64,000 nt of DNA from positions 496,001 to 560,000 of the forward strand of contig NZ_CP179727.1 in the NCBI RefSeq assembly GCF_047425875.1. Direction: 5' to 3'. Positions 39,676 through 48,578 of this stretch are shown here, piece after piece; position 1 is the stretch's first letter; each line of letters begins with the position of its first letter. A model generated the notes under the pieces. That model was not told the origin of the DNA. It worked only from the letters and a program-made list of their open reading frames with translations, and searched no databases. The position numbers and the translations under genes were made by a program. This DNA is from Macrococcoides animalis. GTDB taxonomy: Bacteria > Bacillota > Bacilli > Staphylococcales > Staphylococcaceae.

Positions 39676-42495
39676 TTATCGTTCAACATGTCTCTTTAAA
39701 TAACGCCCTGTATATGATGCATTTTCTTCCATGATTTGTTCAGGTGTACCTATTGCAATAATTTTCCCACCATTGTCTCCGCCTTCAGGTCCTAAATCAA
39801 TAATATGATCAGCTGTCTTAATAACATCTAAATTATGTTCTATTATTAATACAGTATCACCATTCTCAACAAGCTTTTCCAGTACTTTTAACAGTCTTGC
39901 AATATCATCAACATGTAACCCCGTTGTAGGTTCATCTAATATATATAATGTCTTACCATTACTTCTTCGATGTAATTCACTTGCCAGTTTTACTCGTTGA
40001 GCTTCTCCACCAGATAACGTCGTTGCAGGTTGTCCTAATTTCACGTATCCTAAACCAACATCAACAATTGTCTTCAATTTACGTTTTATTTTGGGAATAT
40101 TTTCGAAGAAATAATATGCATCTTCAACCGTCATATCTAAAATATCTGCTATATTCATGTCTTTATAAGTCACTTCTAAAGTTTCACGGTTATAGCGCTT
40201 ACCATCACATACTTCACATGGTACATAAACATCAGGTAAGAAATGCATTTCAATCTTAATAATTCCATCTCCACGACAAGCTTCACAACGACCACCTTTT
40301 ACATTGAAACTGAATCGACCTTTTTGGTAACCACGTAATTTCGCTTCATTCGTTTGACTGAAAACGTCACGAATATCATCAAATAGACCCGTATATGTTG
40401 CCGGATTTGAACGTGGTGTACGTCCAATTGGCGATTGATCAATATCAATAATCTTATCAATATGTTCAATACCCGTGACGGCGCTATGTGGTCCTGGCTT
40501 TGCTTTCGTTTTGTATAACTTTTGTGCGAGTGTTTTGTATAATACATCATTTACTAAACTACTTTTACCTGATCCCGACACGCCTGTTACCAACGTCATC
40601 ATACCTAAAGGGATGTTTACAGAAACACCTTTTAAATTATTACTTGTTGCATTCTCAATGGTTATAAAACGACCATCAGGTTTACGACGCGTTTCAGGCA
40701 TTGGAATTTCCTTTTTTCCACTTAAATATTGACCCGTTAATGATTTTTTATTCTTTTTGACCTGATTGGGTGTACCTTGGGCAACAATTTCTCCACCATG
40801 TACACCTGCACCTGGTCCAATATCTATTAAATAATCTGCTGCAAGCATTGTATCTTCATCATGCTCAACAACGATTAACGTATTGCCCATATCGCGCATC
40901 GACTTCAATGTATCAATTAATCTATCGTTATCACGCTGATGCAATCCAATTGATGGTTCATCTAATACGTACATTACACCTGTTAAACGGGAACCTATTT
41001 GCGTGGCTAAACGGATACGTTGCGCTTCTCCACCAGATAAAGTTCCTGCTGCACGATTTAAAGTTAAATATTCTAATCCAACATTGTTTAAGAAACTTAA
41101 TCGTTCTGTAATTTCTTTTAAGATTAACTTAGAAATTTGCTGCTGTTTTTCTGTTAATTTAATATTAGTATAATATTTTAATCCTTCTCCAATTGAAAAT
41201 TTAACAACTTGCCCAATGTGTACGTCATTGATTTTAACGCTCATTGCTTGTTTAGATAATCTGTAACCATGACAGGTATGGCATGCTTCGTCGACCAAAT
41301 ATTTACGCATTTGCTCACGAGTATATTCTGATGGACTTTCTTTATATCGACGTTCAATATTAGTTGCAACACCTTCATAATGCATAGTACGTTTACGTGT
41401 CACGCCATTATCTTGTTTAAAAGTAAATTCAATTTCGTCGCTATGACCAAATAAAATAATATCTTGTTCTTCTTTTGATAATTTTTCAAAAGGCTTTTTC
41501 ATACTAATTTTAAAGTGTTTACATGCTTGCTTTAGCAATGTTGGATAATAATTAGAGCTGATGGGTTCCCACGGTAAAATTGCTCCTTTTTCAAGCGTTA
41601 ATGATTTATCTGGCACAACTAAATCAATATCTACTGATAACTTTGTTCCCAATCCATCACAATCAGGACATGCACCAAACGGTGAATTAAATGAGAACAT
41701 TCTCGGCTCTAATTTTTCAATTGAAAATCCACAAATATGACAAGCATGATTCTCCGAGAACTTCACTTGTTCTCCATCAATGACGTCAACAACAACATTA
41801 CCTTCGGCCAAACGCAATGCATTTTCTAAAGAATCTGCAAGACGAGGTTCTATTCCAGGCTTTACAACTAAACGATCGACCACAACATCGATATCATGAT
41901 TTTGATTTTTGTTTAGTTCAATTTCATCAGTTACATCAAATACTTCTCCATCAACTTGAATTCGTGCATAACCTTTCTTAGAAATCTCTTCTATTAATTT
42001 CTTATGCGTTCCTTTTCGCCCTCGGACTACAGGTGCGAATATTTGAATCTTCGTACGTTCTTTCATCTCTAATACTTTATCAACCATTTGTTGAATCGTT
42101 TGAGATTCGATTGGTACACCATGTTCTGGACAGAAGGGTGTACCGATTCGTGCATACAACAAGCGTAAGTAATCATAAATTTCAGTAACAGTTGCTACAG
42201 TACTTCTCGGATTTTTACTTGTTGTCTTTTGGTCAATTGAAATTGCGGGTGATAAACCTTCGATTACATCTACATCAGGCTTATCCATTTGCCCTAAAAA
42301 CATTCTGGCATAGGCACTAAGTGACTCAACATAACGGCGTTGACCTTCTGCATAAATTGTATCAAAAGCTAAGCTAGATTTCCCTGAACCCGATAGACCA
42401 GTCATCACAACAAGTTTATCACGTGGAATTTCAATATCTATATTTTTTAAATTATGTGCTCTTGCACCTTTTACAATAATCGATTTATTCTTCAT
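39676..42495 (-). CDS. uvrA: Excinuclease ABC subunit A
   Basis: The start at 42495 (MKNKSIIVKGARAHNLK) has GGGTG 5 nt upstream and gives 939 aa. There are two ABC modules, each with Walker A (GLSGSGKSSLAFDTIYAEG near 33-51; GVSGSGKSSLVND near 640) and LSGGEAQRI/V signatures. Zinc fingers CHICGF...CPDC and CEACRGDG...CEVCDG are visible. It detects DNA lesions with UvrB. It directly follows uvrB (4 nt between), so it shares the LexA-controlled promoter. Confidence 0.97.
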   Translation of the reverse strand: MKNKSIIVKGARAHNLKNIDIEIPRDKLVVMTGLSGSGKSSLAFDTIYAEGQRRYVESLSAYARMFLGQMDKPDVDVIEGLSPAISIDQKTTSKNPRSTVATVTEIYDYLRLLYARIGTPFCPEHGVPIESQTIQQMVDKVLEMKERTKIQIFAPVVRGRKGTHKKLIEEISKKGYARIQVDGEVFDVTDEIELNKNQNHDIDVVVDRLVVKPGIEPRLADSLENALRLAEGNVVVDVIDGEQVKFSENHACHICGFSIEKLEPRMFSFNSPFGACPDCDGLGTKLSVDIDLVVPDKSLTLEKGAILPWEPISSNYYPTLLKQACKHFKISMKKPFEKLSKEEQDIILFGHSDEIEFTFKQDNGVTRKRTMHYEGVATNIERRYKESPSEYTREQMRKYLVDEACHTCHGYRLSKQAMSVKINDVHIGQVVKFSIGEGLKYYTNIKLTEKQQQISKLILKEITERLSFLNNVGLEYLTLNRAAGTLSGGEAQRIRLATQIGSRLTGVMYVLDEPSIGLHQRDNDRLIDTLKSMRDMGNTLIVVEHDEDTMLAADYLIDIGPGAGVHGGEIVAQGTPNQVKKNKKSLTGQYLSGKKEIPMPETRRKPDGRFITIENATSNNLKGVSVNIPLGMMTLVTGVSGSGKSSLVNDVLYKTLAQKLYKTKAKPGPHSAVTGIEHIDKIIDIDQSPIGRTPRSNPATYTGLFDDIRDVFSQTNEAKLRGYQKGRFSFNVKGGRCEACRGDGIIKIEMHFLPDVYVPCEVCDGKRYNRETLEVTYKDMNIADILDMTVEDAYYFFENIPKIKRKLKTIVDVGLGYVKLGQPATTLSGGEAQRVKLASELHRRSNGKTLYILDEPTTGLHVDDIARLLKVLEKLVENGDTVLIIEHNLDVIKTADHIIDLGPEGGDNGGKIIAIGTPEQIMEENASYTGRYLKRHVER

Positions 42496-42499
42496 AATG

Positions 42500-44479
42500 T
42501 CACCCTTCAGCTTTAAGCTCAAATAATATATCTCTTAGCTCTGTTGCACGTTCGAAATCAAGCGCTTTGGCTGCTTCTTTCATTTCTAATTCTATCTTTT
42601 CTATCATCTCATTGCGCTCTTTAACCGTTAACTTTTTCTTTTTCTTAGTTGACTTAGGTAAATCATCTGTCACATCAACAGTCGCACTGATAATATCTCG
42701 AACTTTCTTGTTTATAGTCACTGGTGTAATACCATGTTCAGTATTATAAGCTTCTTGAATTTCTCGTCGACGATTCGTTTCATCTATAGCGACTTTCATA
42801 GAATCAGTCATTTTATCAGCATACATAATGACTTTTCCTTGGTCATTACGTGCTGCACGACCAATAATCTGTATTAATGAACGGTGACTACGCAAGAAGC
42901 CTTCTTTGTCTGCATCTAGTATTGCAACAAGTGATACTTCAGGAATATCTAAACCTTCTCGTAATAAATTAATTCCTACTAATACATCAAATACACCTAA
43001 ACGTAAATCACGAATAATTTCAATTCGTTCTAGTGTCTTTATTTCAGAATGTAGATAATTAACTTTTATTCCCGCTTCTTTTAAATATGTTGTTAAATCT
43101 TCACTCATTTTCTTTGTTAATGTCGTAATCAGTACACGTTCATTCTTTTCAACGCGCTTTCTAATTTCTTCCATTAAATCATCAATTTGATGCTCTGATT
43201 TACGAACTTCTACAATAGGATCAAGTAAACCAGTTGGACGGATGATTTGCTCCACCATTTCTTCTGTATGTTCAATTTCATATGGACCTGGTGTTGCTGA
43301 CACATATAAGAATTGATGACCTTTTTCTTCAAACTCTTCGAACTTTAATGGACGGTTGTCTAGTGCACTTGGTAATCTAAAACCATGATCGACTAGTACG
43401 TTTTTACGCGCTTGGTCACCATTATACATCCCACGCACTTGAGGAATTGAAACGTGACTTTCATCCATCATAATTAACCAATCATCTCCGAAATAATCTA
43501 GCAAAGTATATGGCGTTGCTCCTGGTGGACGAAGCGTTAAATGTACTGAATAGTTCTCAATACCCGAACAGAAGCCCATTTCACGCATCATTTCCAAATC
43601 ATAATTGGTACGTTGTTCTAAACGCTGTGCCTCTAATAACTTATCTTCAGCTCTGAATTTTTTTAATTGTACTTCTAACTCTTTTTCAATACGCTCAATC
43701 GCTATTTGCATTTTTTCTTCTCTGGTTACAAAGTGACTGGCAGGGAAAATCGCAAAATGCTCGCGTTCTTTCAAGACCTCTCCCGTTAAGTAATTTATTT
43801 CGCGAATGCGCTCTATCTCATCTCCAAAAAATTCAATACGTACACAATGCTCATCACGTGATGCTGGGAAAATTTCTACTACATCACCTCGCACTCTGAA
43901 TGTACCGCGTTTAAAATCAATATCATTTCGACTATATTGAATGTCTATTAACTTACGTAATAATTGATTACGTTCAATCTCCATACCTACACGCATGCTT
44001 ACTACCATATCTTTGTATTCTTCAGGATTCCCTAATCCATATATACAACTAACAGACGCAATAATGATAACATCATCTCGTTCAAACAAAGCACTTGTTG
44101 CTGAATGTCGTAATTTATCGATTTCATCATTAATCGATGCATCTTTTTCAATAAAAGTATCTGTTGATGGTACATATGCTTCAGGTTGATAATAATCATA
44201 GTAACTTACGAAGTATTCAACTCTATTATCAGGAAAGAACTCTTTAAACTCACTATACAATTGACCTGCTAATGTCTTATTATGTGCCATAATTAATGTT
44301 GGTTTACCAACTTGTTTAATAACATTACTCATTGTAAACGTCTTACCTGTACCTGTTGCTCCAAGTAACGTTTGATGACGCTTACCAGCTTTAATACCTT
44401 CTACAATCTTTTGAATCGCCTCTGGCTGATCTCCAGCAGGCTCGTAATCTGATTTAATAACAAACGGATGATGTTCCAT
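42500..44479 (-). CDS. uvrB: Excinuclease ABC subunit B
   Basis: A 659-residue SF2 helicase-like damage verification protein. Walker A GATGTGKT is at 40-47, the beta-hairpin region VSYYDYYQPEAYVPSTD, the DESH box MMDESHVSIP, helicase motifs VGINLLREGLDIPEV and QIIGRAARN, and the C-terminal UVR domain (MIEKIELEMKEAAKALDFER) are present. A LexA box lies 50 bp upstream. Confidence 0.97.
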   Translation of the reverse strand: MEHHPFVIKSDYEPAGDQPEAIQKIVEGIKAGKRHQTLLGATGTGKTFTMSNVIKQVGKPTLIMAHNKTLAGQLYSEFKEFFPDNRVEYFVSYYDYYQPEAYVPSTDTFIEKDASINDEIDKLRHSATSALFERDDVIIIASVSCIYGLGNPEEYKDMVVSMRVGMEIERNQLLRKLIDIQYSRNDIDFKRGTFRVRGDVVEIFPASRDEHCVRIEFFGDEIERIREINYLTGEVLKEREHFAIFPASHFVTREEKMQIAIERIEKELEVQLKKFRAEDKLLEAQRLEQRTNYDLEMMREMGFCSGIENYSVHLTLRPPGATPYTLLDYFGDDWLIMMDESHVSIPQVRGMYNGDQARKNVLVDHGFRLPSALDNRPLKFEEFEEKGHQFLYVSATPGPYEIEHTEEMVEQIIRPTGLLDPIVEVRKSEHQIDDLMEEIRKRVEKNERVLITTLTKKMSEDLTTYLKEAGIKVNYLHSEIKTLERIEIIRDLRLGVFDVLVGINLLREGLDIPEVSLVAILDADKEGFLRSHRSLIQIIGRAARNDQGKVIMYADKMTDSMKVAIDETNRRREIQEAYNTEHGITPVTINKKVRDIISATVDVTDDLPKSTKKKKKLTVKERNEMIEKIELEMKEAAKALDFERATELRDILFELKAEG

Positions 44480-44528
44480 ATATGCCCTCCTTATCGATAA
44501 TATTTTACCAAATATAAATAAAAAAATA

Positions 44529-44542
44529 CAAACATTTGTTCG
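44529..44542. promoter_or_regulatory. LexA (SOS) box of uvrBA
   Basis: On the minus strand CGAACAAATGTTTG fits the Gram-positive LexA consensus CGAACRNNTGTTYG completely. It lies 50 bp before uvrB, in line with known SOS control of uvrBA. Confidence 0.88.
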
Positions 44543-44564
44543 CTCTTTGAATTCAGATACAAAA

Positions 44565-44597
44565 AACAGCTAAAACAAATCAATGTCTTTAGCTGTT
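44565..44597 (-). terminator. csbA terminator
   Basis: AACAGCTAAA/TTTAGCTGTT with a 13-nt loop is followed by T6 on the minus strand, overlapping the csbA stop. Confidence 0.8.
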
Positions 44598-44826
44598 AGT
44601 CTTGTCCGTTATCTAATTCGTAAAAATCTACTATTAGATATCCTATTATTAAACTCATCGTATCCAAAAATACAATCATTTGCGAATGAAAAAAACCTTT
44701 ATATACTGATACACCAATAACAATTGTCGAAAGTATCATGCCCGTATATTTATTGCGCACAATCATGCTGAACACAATCACCATTATGGCAGGTAACAGC
44801 AATGCTATCCAATACCACAAAGTCAT
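44596..44826 (-). CDS. csbA: Small membrane protein CsbA
   Basis: A 76-residue integral membrane protein with three hydrophobic segments (about 2-21, 28-46 and 50-68) and VYKGFFHSQMIVFLDTMSLI. The sequence style and position immediately upstream of uvrBA match Bacillus csbA, a sigma-B-controlled gene of unknown function. It overlaps the HD-domain gene by 4 nt. Confidence 0.78.
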   Translation of the reverse strand: MTLWYWIALLLPAIMVIVFSMIVRNKYTGMILSTIVIGVSVYKGFFHSQMIVFLDTMSLIIGYLIVDFYELDNGQD

Positions 44827-45470
44827 AAATCCGACTCTTTTACTTCTAAAATAGATACCGTTAACTCTTTTAACTCTGAACGAGGTATAAATTTCTCTTG
44901 TAACATTTCAGGTAAAATATTATCTAGAAAATCTTGTACACAGTTTAAATGTTTAAATTTAATAATCGTACGTAAGCTTTTTTCATAAATTTCAAAGAAT
45001 AAAGGTTCAGGATTACGTTTTTGAATTTCTCCAAACGACTCATATAATAAATCAATCTTATCTGCAACCGAAAGAATCTGCCCTTCAATCGTTTCATCTT
45101 TACCCTCTTTTAAACGTTCGTGATAAATAGCGCGATATTCTTCCGGAAATTCCGAATTAATAAATCTGGCAATCATTTGTTCTTCGACATCACTAAATAA
45201 CTGTTTTAATTCTTTGGAAGCATATTTCACTGGTGTTTTTATATCACCTGTAAAGATCTCTGGATAATCATGGTTTAAGGCTTTTTCATAAACACCTTTC
45301 CAGTTAATTACTGCGCCATGATATTCTTCTACTGTCGCTAAATACTGTGCAATCTTCGTCACTTTAAAAGAGTGACTCGCAACATTATGTTCTTGATATT
45401 TAAATTTACCAGGACAACGAATCAGTTTCTCTAAGTCTGATAAACTTTTAAAATATTGATGTACACCCAT
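44823..45470 (-). CDS. HD-domain phosphohydrolase, YfbR-like
   Basis: The start at 45470 (MGVHQYFKSL) is 8 nt after GGAG; an upstream in-frame GTG overlaps that site. The 215-residue product has the HD metal ligands His33 (VASHSFKV), His67-Asp68 (LNHDYPEIFTGD) and a later Asp in SVADKIDLL, plus Arg18, the same set as the 5'-deoxynucleotidase YfbR. It probably dephosphorylates nucleoside monophosphates; the substrate is unproven here. Confidence 0.85.
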   Translation of the reverse strand: MGVHQYFKSLSDLEKLIRCPGKFKYQEHNVASHSFKVTKIAQYLATVEEYHGAVINWKGVYEKALNHDYPEIFTGDIKTPVKYASKELKQLFSDVEEQMIARFINSEFPEEYRAIYHERLKEGKDETIEGQILSVADKIDLLYESFGEIQKRNPEPLFFEIYEKSLRTIIKFKHLNCVQDFLDNILPEMLQEKFIPRSELKELTVSILEVKESDL

Positions 45471-45492
45471 ATGAATCACTCCTTAATAATAG

Positions 45493-46032
45493 TTAGTCAA
45501 TACCATCTAAAATGATATCTAATTTCTTGCGGCTCAATTCACCAACATACGTTTTTAATACTTTACCATTTTTATCAACAAAAATCGTCGTTGGTACATT
45601 ATTAATTTTATTTTTTTTCATTTGATTTTCTCCTAATATTAGCATAGGATAAGTCGCGTTGTATTTTTCAATGAATGCTTCACGATTCTCATCATTATCC
45701 TGCACATTCATTCCAATTAAGCCAACGTGATTTGGCTTTTCTTCATCATATTGAACCAATTCAGGCATTTCTTCGTTACATGGCCCACACCACGATGCCC
45801 AGAAGTTAATAATCGTAACCTTATGGTTTAAGTGTGTTTTTATTTTTGTTTTTTTATTGTTCATATCTGATACAATAATGTTACTTATATTTTGATTATT
45901 TATGGGATGATTATGCGTTGTAACATTTATCCCTTCGTCTGATTCAGCATTAAACTGCGACACTTGATAAATACTATATCCCGCAAGCCCTAAGAATATT
46001 AACAGTAGTATTACGGTAATTAAATGTTTCAT
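45493..46032 (-). CDS. Membrane-anchored thioredoxin, ResA/TlpA-like
   Basis: The start at 46032 (MKHLITVILLLIFLG) has AGAGGTGG upstream. The 179-residue protein has one N-terminal membrane anchor (about 4-23) and an extracytoplasmic thioredoxin domain with Trp81-Cys82-Gly-Pro-Cys85 and the cis-proline NNVPTTIFVD. TlpA/ResA proteins reduce apocytochrome c haem-binding cysteines. A cytochrome c551-like gene lies about 2.1 kb away, which fits that role, but other exported thiol substrates are possible. Confidence 0.85.
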   Translation of the reverse strand: MKHLITVILLLIFLGLAGYSIYQVSQFNAESDEGINVTTHNHPINNQNISNIIVSDMNNKKTKIKTHLNHKVTIINFWASWCGPCNEEMPELVQYDEEKPNHVGLIGMNVQDNDENREAFIEKYNATYPMLILGENQMKKNKINNVPTTIFVDKNGKVLKTYVGELSRKKLDIILDGID

Positions 46033-46109
46033 ATATCCACCTCTAAACTTATTAAGTCTATCATAACGCACTTATATGTAAGTTTAAACCTATGAAGCTG
46101 AATATACAA

Positions 46110-46148
46110 AAAAGAGAACAAACAAAATTAATTTGTGCGTTCTCTTTT
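46110..46148 (-). terminator. Terminator after the CHAP gene
   Basis: The arms AAAAGAGAAC/GTTCTCTTTT with inner ACAAA/TTTGT pairing are followed by T-rich sequence on the minus strand. Confidence 0.7.
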
Positions 46149-46179
46149 CTATTACAATAATTATATTCTCATAAATCTA

Positions 46180-46623
46180 TTAATAAATGTATTGGTAATA
46201 TCTTTTTTGGTATTTAGAAATAACGCGATATGTCTTAATACCTTGACGTGGGAAATTCATTTCCGATACTAAAATTGACCCATTACGATATGTTCTTTCA
46301 ACGACGGCAACGTGTCCGTAATAACCACTTTGTGAAACTAATACAGAACCCTTAATTGGGGATCTTCTTACTTTGTAACCCGCATATCGTGCTTTATATG
46401 CCCAATTTGCTGCGTTGCCCCAATATTTACCTACTGGACGGCCCAACTGTGCACGACGTTGATATGCATAATACGCACAACTTCCCCAGTAATATGGATT
46501 TGAATAATAACCATAAGAACCAGCTTCCGCTGTTTTTACTTGTGTTTGTGGTGTGATATTTGTAAGTTCGGCAGTAGTTAATAACATCATAGCAGTTATA
46601 AATGATAAAACGATTTTTTTCAT
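46180..46623 (-). CDS. Secreted CHAP-domain peptidoglycan hydrolase
   Basis: A 147-residue exported protein. The signal peptide ends near residue 34 (KTAEA). The CHAP domain fills the rest: YWGSCAYYAYQRR with Cys49, SGYYGHVAVVER with His104 and SEMNF near 120. It resembles SsaA-type amidase/endopeptidases but has no cell-wall-binding domain. GGAGG precedes the ATG. A WalR box lies about 120 bp upstream, as expected for staphylococcal wall hydrolases under WalKR control. Confidence 0.88.
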   Translation of the reverse strand: MKKIVLSFITAMMLLTTAELTNITPQTQVKTAEAGSYGYYSNPYYWGSCAYYAYQRRAQLGRPVGKYWGNAANWAYKARYAGYKVRRSPIKGSVLVSQSGYYGHVAVVERTYRNGSILVSEMNFPRQGIKTYRVISKYQKRYYQYIY

Positions 46624-46741
46624 GATTTCTTTTTCCTCCGATTGATTTTTTCTTGATTCATCTATGTTTAATTAACAATTTATTTATCAACAAGAATGAT
46701 AATACCACATAAAAAGAATTTAACTTTCAATGTTACTCATA

Positions 46742-46758
46742 TGTAATATAAGTGTTAC
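46742..46758 (+). promoter_or_regulatory. WalR (YycF) box upstream of the CHAP gene
   Basis: TGTAAT-ATAAG-TGTTAC is a perfect match to the WalR direct repeat TGTWAH-N5-TGTWAH. It reads on the strand opposite to the gene, which is tolerated for this site in known regulons. Confidence 0.65.
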
Positions 46759-46896
46759 CTCCCTAGAGAAACATTTCAAATATGTTACAAATAATGTAGC
46801 GATATGTAACACTTAAGTGGATTAATTCACTTTTATTACAACTTTACAAACAAAATATTATTTCATATTTTCAGAAAAATGAGTATAATAACAAAA

Positions 46897-46923
46897 AACG
46901 TACGAGGATAACCTTCGTACGTT
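46897..46923 (-). terminator. Terminator of the LysM/NlpC gene
   Basis: AACGTACGA-GG pairs with CC-TTCGTACGTT with a one-base bulge; T6 follows on the minus strand. Confidence 0.75.
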
Positions 46924-46974
46924 TCAAGAAGTATTTATTATTATAGTGATTCTTTACAAAATCCATATATACCA

Positions 46975-48063
46975 TTAATAACGATAATATCCTGTAATCG
47001 TTCCTTTAATATAACTCACCGCTCGTTGTCCTACTCCTACTTCAGGATTTAATGCATCAACCATTTGACCATTCCCAATATAAACTCCGACATGACTACC
47101 ATTATTGAAAAATACTAAATCACCTGGCTTTGGAGTTGACACACGTGTACCAACTGCCATTTGGCTATATGTCGTACGTGGGATTGATATTCCCATAGCA
47201 GCATATACTTGTTGTGCAAACGAAGAACAATCTACAGCCGTATTCGTATTGGCACCATATACATATGACTTTCCAGCTGCAATACGATGTGCAATCTCTC
47301 CGACATGATTTGAAACTTTTCTTGGTTCTTCATCCAATTGATGATTCACAGAACTTTCTATAGATGCCCTGTCTTCCGCATGATCTTTCAAAGTAATATC
47401 ACGTGCAGCATATATTGTTTCTTCAATATCGTATGCATCATCTACTATTGTATTATTAAAATAATTCACTTCAGCATTGTTAGAATTAGTATTATTTGTA
47501 GAATCACTTAATTCAATATGCATCGTGCTTCTATCAATTGCTTCGTTATTAAATTCACGTTCTGATTCGGCATTTTGTATTCCACGACTACGTGTGAATT
47601 CTTCGTTAAGTACTTCGGCATTAATATCATTAACAAATTTAGCAGTTGTAGGTGATAATGCAGGTGCAATACGTCTCGGTGAATGAATACGCTCTTGAGA
47701 TTTACGGTATGCTTTTTTTGAGACAATAATTTTCTTACCAAGTCGTAATTCACTTGTTGATAACTCATTCCAAAATCTGATTTCAAAAGGTGATACCTTA
47801 AATTGTTTCGCAACACTTTGAATTGTGTCACCTTCTACCACACGATAATAATCATGTGATGCAATCTTGATTTTTTGTCCAGGTAATACTTTATTATTTT
47901 TTATTATATTCAATTCTTTAAGTTGCGCAACGCTTGTGCCATTCTCTTTTGCGATTGAATAAAGCGTATCACCAGACTTCACTTGGTAATTATTCGCATG
48001 TGCTTGTGTTGCAATTGCGGTAATTGCAGTAGACAAAGCCACTGTTAATAATATTCTTTTCAT
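46975..48063 (-). CDS. Secreted LysM-NlpC/P60 endopeptidase
   Basis: A 362-residue wall hydrolase. The signal peptide ends at AHA (about 23). Two LysM repeats follow (YQVKSGDTLYSIAKENGTSV at about 26-68; YYRVVEGDTIQSVAKQF at about 72-114), then a low-complexity Asn/Glu linker (about 120-250), then NlpC/P60 with Cys279 (AVDCSSFAQQVY), His324 (GSHVGVYIGNG) and DALNP. It should cut stem peptides at division or turnover sites. GGAGG precedes the ATG. The linker is unusually long and acidic. Confidence 0.92.
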   Translation of the reverse strand: MKRILLTVALSTAITAIATQAHANNYQVKSGDTLYSIAKENGTSVAQLKELNIIKNNKVLPGQKIKIASHDYYRVVEGDTIQSVAKQFKVSPFEIRFWNELSTSELRLGKKIIVSKKAYRKSQERIHSPRRIAPALSPTTAKFVNDINAEVLNEEFTRSRGIQNAESEREFNNEAIDRSTMHIELSDSTNNTNSNNAEVNYFNNTIVDDAYDIEETIYAARDITLKDHAEDRASIESSVNHQLDEEPRKVSNHVGEIAHRIAAGKSYVYGANTNTAVDCSSFAQQVYAAMGISIPRTTYSQMAVGTRVSTPKPGDLVFFNNGSHVGVYIGNGQMVDALNPEVGVGQRAVSYIKGTITGYYRY

Positions 48064-48168
48064 TTAATACAATTGCCTCCTGAAAAACACTCATCTTTTT
48101 GTATTAGATACTAACATTCTATAATTATGATAAATCCTGATCAAATTTATGCAGTTGGAATAATATCT

Positions 48169-48486
48169 TTACTTCTGTTTTGCTAAATATTTGGCAATAT
48201 TTTCAGCATCTTCACCTTTAACTAAGTTCTTCGGCATTGAACCTTTACCATTTTTAATGATATCCAAAATTTCTTGTTCAGAATATTTCCCACCGACCTT
48301 TGCTAAATTAGGTCCACTACCACCTTCTAAATCTTTACCATGACAACCAATACAAGAACTGTTTGCAAATGCTTCTCTACCAGGATCATTTGAAGTTGCT
48401 TTATCCACTTCTTTCTTTTCCTCACCATTACCGCAAGCTCCAAGTACTAACGCAGAAAGCGCAATTCCTGTAAATAATTTTTTCAT
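48169..48486 (-). CDS. cccB: Cytochrome c551-like lipoprotein
   Basis: A 105-residue exported protein. Lipobox LGAC has lipidated Cys18; a charged linker leads to a single c-type haem site Cys45-Ile-Gly-Cys48-His49, and Met84 (GSMPKNL) is the likely sixth ligand. It matches Bacillus CccB in length, lipid anchor and position next to prfB. It probably carries electrons to a terminal oxidase outside the membrane. As I recall, S. aureus has no such gene, whereas oxidase-positive relatives do; this drives the lineage inference. Confidence 0.9.
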   Translation of the reverse strand: MKKLFTGIALSALVLGACGNGEEKKEVDKATSNDPGREAFANSSCIGCHGKDLEGGSGPNLAKVGGKYSEQEILDIIKNGKGSMPKNLVKGEDAENIAKYLAKQK

Positions 48487-48534
48487 GATAATACCCCCAT
48501 AATTTTTTATATTACTTTAATTATACTAAAAAAA

Positions 48535-48564
48535 GAGAGAGAGACAAATTTTTGTCTCTCTCTT
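48535..48564 (-). terminator. prfB terminator
   Basis: The GAGAGAGACAAA/TTTGTCTCTCTC hairpin is followed by CTTTTTTT on the minus strand. Confidence 0.85.
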
Positions 48565-48578
48565 ATGATTAATAATTT

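Larger units (their letters stand above)
46624..46974. other. 351-bp intergenic region with WalR box and terminator
   Basis: No gene is seen. It carries the CHAP gene promoter region with a WalR box, several further TGTTAC/GTAACA elements (around 46795-46820), an AT-rich middle and the terminator of the LysM/NlpC gene. Confidence 0.7.

Noticed and set aside
39948..41111. Several 80-113-codon frames opposite uvrA
   Set aside because: They are low-complexity Leu/His/Tyr-rich products from the complement of uvrA, with no start signals.
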